From Anaerolineae bacterium (GTDB taxonomy: Bacteria > Chloroflexota > Anaerolineae > JAFGEY01): a stretch of DNA of 9,786 nucleotides. Below are positions 7,286-9,786 of this stretch, in pieces (positions within the stretch are counted from its first letter, which is position 1; every line of letters starts with the position of its first letter). A program made the translations under genes and the position numbers. The stretch spans positions 1 to 9,786 of the forward strand of contig JAFGEY010000430.1 in the NCBI GenBank assembly GCA_016931365.1, written 5' to 3'. Under the pieces are notes generated by a model that was given only the letters and a program-made list of their open reading frames with translations, had not been told where the DNA came from and did no database searches.

Positions 7286-7294
7286 TGGTAGAAT
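7286..7294 (+). promoter_or_regulatory. Possible extended -10 promoter for the small Cys-rich gene
   Basis: TAGAAT (7289-7294) is preceded by TGG, fitting the extended -10 pattern TGnTATAAT. No good -35 box is found 16-18 bp upstream; that space is occupied by the right arm of the inverted repeat. The start point would fall near 7301, only about 15 nt before the ATG and inside or just before the AGGAGG site. The leader would therefore be very short, which lowers confidence. Confidence 0.35.
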
Positions 7295-7316
7295 CAAGTC
7301 AATCAGGAGGTTTGCG

Positions 7317-7595
7317 ATGGCACTGGAACGATATATCCCGACCCAATCACATACGACACAACCCGGCCGGTTTGAACAAAAGGACATTCCCCAGGTCTGC
7401 CCGGTCTGCGGGGCGATGGTGGAACGTCAGAGGATCCGCGAAAAAACAGGGTGGACATGCCTGGCGGGTGGATTGGCCCACTATTTTCAGGCCCGGTATG
7501 GCTATTTGAAAGGGTGGTTTACCTCCGGTGAAGGCAATCTACGCGAGCCGGTGATCCAGGCGATGACTTGCCTGCACACCGAGCGCGCTGCATAG
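7317..7595 (+). CDS. Small Cys-rich (possible zinc-ribbon) protein, unknown function
   Basis: This is a 92-aa protein that I do not recognise, and the only plus-strand gene in the window. The start is fixed by an ideal AGGAGG (7305-7310) six bases before the ATG; an in-frame ATG at 7272 lies inside the inverted repeat and has no such site. The sequence has CPVC at 28-31, then C48, H54, C85 and H87 (CLH at 85-87). C28/C31 with C48 and H54 or C85 could bind zinc as a ribbon. The first 25 residues are polar and probably disordered. The middle (LAHYFQARYGYLKGWF, 53-68) is aromatic-rich, with no signal peptide or clear membrane helix. It is transcribed divergently from the amylase operon and shares its inverted-repeat region, so a regulatory link is conceivable but unproven. 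Confidence 0.75.
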   Translation: MALERYIPTQSHTTQPGRFEQKDIPQVCPVCGAMVERQRIREKTGWTCLAGGLAHYFQARYGYLKGWFTSGEGNLREPVIQAMTCLHTERAA

Positions 7596-7640
7596 TGTCA
7601 AACCGGCTCCAAACACAAAGCTGTTTGACAGTTTGGCACT
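7594..7640. repeat. Inverted repeat just after the small gene stop codon
   Basis: AGTGTCAAAC (7594-7603) can pair with GTTTGGCACT (7631-7640) through 10 bp with one G-U pair. It can instead pair with the nearer GTTTGACA (7623-7630) through 8 perfect bp. The left arm overlaps the TAG stop. No T-run follows, so this is not a standard terminator. It may be a protein-binding site or an mRNA 3' stabilising structure. Confidence 0.5.
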
Positions 7641-7657
7641 GGGTCCGATGCGTAGCG

Positions 7658-7688
7658 AATAAAATAAAACTCCCTGAGGATCAGTGAG
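7658..7688 (-). terminator. tyrS: Probable rho-independent terminator of tyrS
   Basis: On the minus strand, CTCACTGA (7688-7681) pairs with TCAGGGAG (7677-7670) across a 3-nt loop, with one A-G mismatch. It is followed at once by TTTTATTTTATT (7669-7658). It lies about 115 nt beyond the tyrS stop. The stem is modest, so efficiency is uncertain, but this is the only minus-strand stem plus T-tract in this intergenic region. Confidence 0.5.
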
Positions 7689-7755
7689 TCAGTCGATCCT
7701 AAACCATCATCAATCACTCAAACACATCGAACCCGGTCTATTCCCCCCTCCCCCT

Positions 7756-7803
7756 GGTTCGAGTCCCGCCGGATTCCAATCCGCCGGGACTCGAACCTTT
7801 TTT
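7756..7803 (+). terminator. Strong intrinsic terminator with tRNA T-arm-like arms
   Basis: Arms 7756-7775 and 7778-7797 are 20-bp inverted repeats with one mismatch and a 2-nt gap at the centre, followed on the plus strand by six T residues (7798-7803). It would end plus-strand transcripts from the small Cys-rich gene and shield tyrS from antisense read-through. Its T-tract overlaps the tyrS stop codon. Both arms read GGTTCGAGTCCCG on their own strand, which matches the T-loop and 3' T-stem of many bacterial tRNAs, though no complete tRNA is present. On the minus strand no T-run follows, so it is not bidirectional in the usual sense. Confidence 0.8.
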
Positions 7804-9028
7804 AACCCAAAACAACCACCCGATGATATTTCTTTTTTCCCGCACGCAGCAGAATCCCGTCGGGGGTCAAGTCTTGCTCGCCGACGAGGTGATTCACGTC
7901 GTCGATGCGCTGCTCGTTGACATAGGCCCCGCCCTGCTGGATCAGCCGGCGCGCCTCGCCGCGCGAAGCGGTCAGGCCGACATCGGTCATCAGCGCGGTC
8001 AGCAAAATGCCCTCGCCCAGCGTGGCGATCGCGGTGCTTGGTATCGCCTCGATGTCGCCGCCGCTGCCAAAGGCCGCCCGCGCCGCCGTCTCGGCCTCCT
8101 GCGCCGCCGCGTCGCCGTGCGTGATCCGCGTTGCCTCGAAGGCCAGCACGCGCTTGGCCGCGCGCAATTCGGCCCCTTCCAACGCCGACAGGCGGGCGAT
8201 CTCGCCATCCGATAAAAAGGTGAACATGTTCAGAAACTTGCCCACGTCGCGGTCATCGCAGTTGATCCAGTACTGGTAAAACTCGTAGGGGTTGAGCAAA
8301 TTCGCGTCGAGCCACACTGCGCCCGAGGCCGATTTGCCCATCTTGGCCCCGGAAGCCGTGGTCAGCAGTGGAAAAGTCATCGCGTGTACCGTCGCCCCCT
8401 CGACGCGGCGGATCAGGTCGACGCCGGCCAGGATGTTGCCCCACTGATCGTCGCCGCCCATTTGCAGCGTGCAGCCCCGCTCACGGTACAGGACCAAATA
8501 GTCGTATGCCTGCAATAATTGATAGTTAAATTCGATAAACGACAATCCTTTTTCAAGCCGCAGCTTATACGCTTCGGCGGCGAGCATGCGGTTGACGCTG
8601 AAATGCACGCCGATGTCGCGCAAAAAAGGGATGTACTCTAGTTTGAGCAGCCAGTCGGCGTTGTCAAGCGCGATGGCCTCACCGCGATCAAAGTGAAAGT
8701 AGCGGTTGGCCTGACGGTGGATGCTTGTGCCGTAGGCGCGGATCGTCTCTTCAGCCAACATCTGGCGCATCTCGCTCTTGCCGCTGGGATCGCCGACCAT
8801 CGTCGTGCCGCCGCCGGTGAGGAAAATGGGCCGGTGCCCGGCGCGCTGCAAATGCATCATGGCCATGATCGGCACCAGGCTGCCGGCATGCAGGCTGGTC
8901 GCCGTGCTGTCAAAGCCGACGTAAAAGGTGATCGGCTCGCCGCCCAACACCTCGCGGATGGCATCCTCATCCGTCACCTGGGCGATAAAGCCGCGCCGTT
9001 TCAAAAGGTCGTACACGTTCTCTGGCAT
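7802..9028 (-). CDS. tyrS: Tyrosine--tRNA ligase
   Basis: This 408-aa class I aminoacyl-tRNA synthetase joins tyrosine to tRNA-Tyr in the cytoplasm, at normal family length. YVGFDSTATSLHAGSL (36-51) holds the HIGH-type motif, here HAGS (47-50). It is followed by FLTGGGTTMVGDPSGKS (69-85). FNYQLLQAYDYLVLY (167-181) and GGDDQWGNI (191-199) form the tyrosine-binding segment, and KMGKS (229-233) is the KMSKS loop. An S4-like RNA-binding domain occupies about 345-405 (ARRLIQQGGAYVN, 359-371). GGAGAG lies seven bases before the ATG at 9028. The predicted leader is only about 20 nt, and I see no T-box element, so tRNA-dependent attenuation is unlikely. It has its own promoter and is probably monocistronic. 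Confidence 0.97.
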   Translation of the reverse strand: MPENVYDLLKRRGFIAQVTDEDAIREVLGGEPITFYVGFDSTATSLHAGSLVPIMAMMHLQRAGHRPIFLTGGGTTMVGDPSGKSEMRQMLAEETIRAYGTSIHRQANRYFHFDRGEAIALDNADWLLKLEYIPFLRDIGVHFSVNRMLAAEAYKLRLEKGLSFIEFNYQLLQAYDYLVLYRERGCTLQMGGDDQWGNILAGVDLIRRVEGATVHAMTFPLLTTASGAKMGKSASGAVWLDANLLNPYEFYQYWINCDDRDVGKFLNMFTFLSDGEIARLSALEGAELRAAKRVLAFEATRITHGDAAAQEAETAARAAFGSGGDIEAIPSTAIATLGEGILLTALMTDVGLTASRGEARRLIQQGGAYVNEQRIDDVNHLVGEQDLTPDGILLRAGKKKYHRVVVLG

Positions 9029-9055
9029 CGATCATCTCTCCACAAAATTTGTCCC

Positions 9056-9083
9056 AGTATAGCATAAAACGGGGAAACGTAAA
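9056..9083 (-). promoter_or_regulatory. tyrS: tyrS promoter
   Basis: On the minus strand the -10 box is TATACT (9061-9056), preceded by TGC, forming an extended -10 element. A weak -35 candidate TTTACG (9083-9078) lies 16 bp upstream. Transcription would start near 9049, about 20 nt before the tyrS ATG. Confidence 0.6.
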
Positions 9084-9121
9084 ACGGGGGAGCATCAAAC
9101 GTGATGCGTGAAACGTGATGC
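9066..9121. repeat. Patch of short degenerate repeats upstream of tyrS
   Basis: AAACGTGATGC occurs at 9098-9108 and 9111-9121 (13-bp period). AAACGGGG-type units precede it near 9067 and 9083. GCATCA/TGATGC at 9092-9107 makes a small palindrome. The patch abuts and partly overlaps the tyrS promoter. A minus-strand reading frame through it gives low-complexity sequence and is not a gene. Similar AACGTGATGCGTGA-type repeats are, to my recollection, common between genes in some Chloroflexota, but I did not check this. Confidence 0.6.
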
Positions 9122-9218
9122 CTAGAATTAGTGCCTATCCTCCAATATCCTTGCATTTTGGGCAACGATCTGTCCGAGCAGCTCAATCCTGTTCAGTTCC
9201 GATTTAGTCGGGATAGGG

Positions 9219-9596
9219 CTATTCCTCGTTTACGCGAATAGAGCCTTTTTCAAACACTTCTTCTATAACTGAACCACCAAAACGATCGTGAACCTGAAGA
9301 GCAGTAAGCTCAATATGTGGCACATCTGGAAAGCGATCAATCGTAGCTTCTCGAAGCAAATGCATTTCTGTGTAAAAATAAAATCTTACAGGATAAAGAG
9401 CGGCAATTTGTCGAGAAAGCTCAAGAGGAATCGAGGCATCAAGTACCTGCCGGTCTTGTGCCGCGACCAACCGATCAAGCTCTCGATACCATTTCAGGTA
9501 TTTGTGCCACGTTGGCTCAGAGAATACTTGGACAAGAATGTCTGGCCTATCACGAAAAGCAGACGTCAGTTCCCAAAATTTCATTGGCTGAATCAT
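9219..9596 (-). CDS. Hypothetical protein, 125 aa
   Basis: I do not recognise this protein. It is soluble-looking, with no signal peptide or membrane segment, rich in Arg, Glu and aromatic residues (TWHKYLKWYREL, 29-40; YPVRFYFYTEMHLL, 68-81), and probably mixed alpha/beta. It starts one base after the stop of the dipeptidase gene (TAA-T-ATG), with GGGG just upstream inside that stop region; M5 is an alternative start. The tight spacing implies co-transcription with the dipeptidase. Its DNA is clearly more AT-rich than the neighbouring genes, which may indicate foreign origin. A plus-strand reading frame on the opposite strand (9288-9695) runs into the dipeptidase gene and is treated as a shadow. 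No strong terminator follows. Confidence 0.6.
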   Translation of the reverse strand: MIQPMKFWELTSAFRDRPDILVQVFSEPTWHKYLKWYRELDRLVAAQDRQVLDASIPLELSRQIAALYPVRFYFYTEMHLLREATIDRFPDVPHIELTALQVHDRFGGSVIEEVFEKGSIRVNEE

Positions 9597-9597
9597 A

Positions 9598-9786
9598 TTA
9601 CCCCATCACCTGCCGGATCACGCGCAGCCAATTGCCGCCGAGTATTTTCTGCACATCTCCGGCGCTGTAGCCGCGATCGAGCAGCCCGGCGGTGATGTGG
9701 GGCGTCTGGCCCACGTCTTCCAGTCCCACCGGCGGCGGACCGCCAAAGCCGTCCCAGTCCGAGCCGAGGCCGACGTGATCGATCCC
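9598..9786 (-). CDS. Membrane dipeptidase (peptidase family M19), C-terminal fragment
   Basis: Translating the minus strand from the right window edge gives 62 residues ending in TAA at 9600-9598; the start lies outside the window. The fragment opens with GIDHVGLGSDWDGFGG and continues with GLEDV, LLDRGYSAGDVQKILGGN and WLRVIRQVMG. These are the C-terminal hallmarks of the renal/membrane dipeptidase family: GSDxDG carries an active-site Asp, and RGYS...KILGGNxLRV is the closing helix. Family members are zinc enzymes that cleave dipeptides, some with D-amino acids. Because only the end is visible, metal ligands and localisation cannot be checked. Confidence 0.9.
   Translation of the reverse strand, partial: GIDHVGLGSDWDGFGGPPPVGLEDVGQTPHITAGLLDRGYSAGDVQKILGGNWLRVIRQVMG

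Noticed and set aside
7756..7797. tRNA gene
   Set aside because: Only the T-arm signature is present. There is no D-arm, anticodon arm or acceptor pairing, and the sequence folds instead as one long hairpin.
9001..9186. 61-codon minus-strand frame upstream of tyrS
   Set aside because: It is built from the short degenerate repeats, overlaps the tyrS start and promoter, and has no ribosome binding site.
9029..9218. T-box riboswitch for tyrS
   Set aside because: The predicted leader is about 20 nt, and no T-box sequence or antiterminator-like structure is visible.

Overview
The window looks like chromosomal DNA of a GC-rich, uncultured Chloroflexota bacterium, probably Anaerolineae or a relative. 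This rests on the general look of the 16S rRNA 5' region at the left edge, and on the gene style: secreted lipoproteins with Thr/Pro-rich linkers followed by TolB-like repeats. No search was run, so the phylum call is an inference. Every gene lies on the minus strand except one small gene at 7317-7595.

Left edge (1-902): the 5' end of a 16S rRNA gene, reading leftwards out of the window, preceded by about 640 bp of AT-rich control DNA. That DNA holds four tandem near-consensus sigma-70-type promoters (P1-P4, spacers 17, 17, 18 and 17 bp) and a boxA-like antitermination motif close to the 16S start. It also holds an intrinsic-terminator-like hairpin with a U6 tract between P3 and P4.

Middle (903-7221): five tightly packed minus-strand genes, in transcription order. 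They are a GH13 alpha-amylase-type lipoprotein, a DinB-family protein with an internal 18-bp tandem repeat, a uroporphyrinogen-decarboxylase/methyltransferase-family protein, a putative TIM-barrel glycoside-hydrolase-like protein, and a large lipoprotein. The last joins a TolB-like propeller to a C-terminal domain carrying the motifs of M15 (VanY-type) zinc D,D-carboxypeptidases. The last four genes overlap by 1 or 4 bases (ATGA, TGATG, ATGA), so they are almost certainly translationally coupled. The products suggest extracellular polysaccharide and cell-envelope metabolism, but no defined pathway emerges.

Right part (7222-9786): a 95-bp divergent intergenic region with a 9-bp perfect inverted repeat (a probable operator). 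Next come a 92-aa unrecognised Cys-rich protein on the plus strand, a convergent intergenic region with terminators for both strands (one with tRNA T-arm-like arms), and tyrS with its own short promoter. A short-repeat patch lies beyond tyrS, then an unrecognised 125-aa gene and the 3' end of a membrane-dipeptidase (M19) gene just upstream of it.

I saw no CRISPR array, insertion sequence, transposase or phage gene. The least ordinary features are the rRNA control region, the TolB-propeller/M15 fusion lipoprotein and the coupled operon that contains it.
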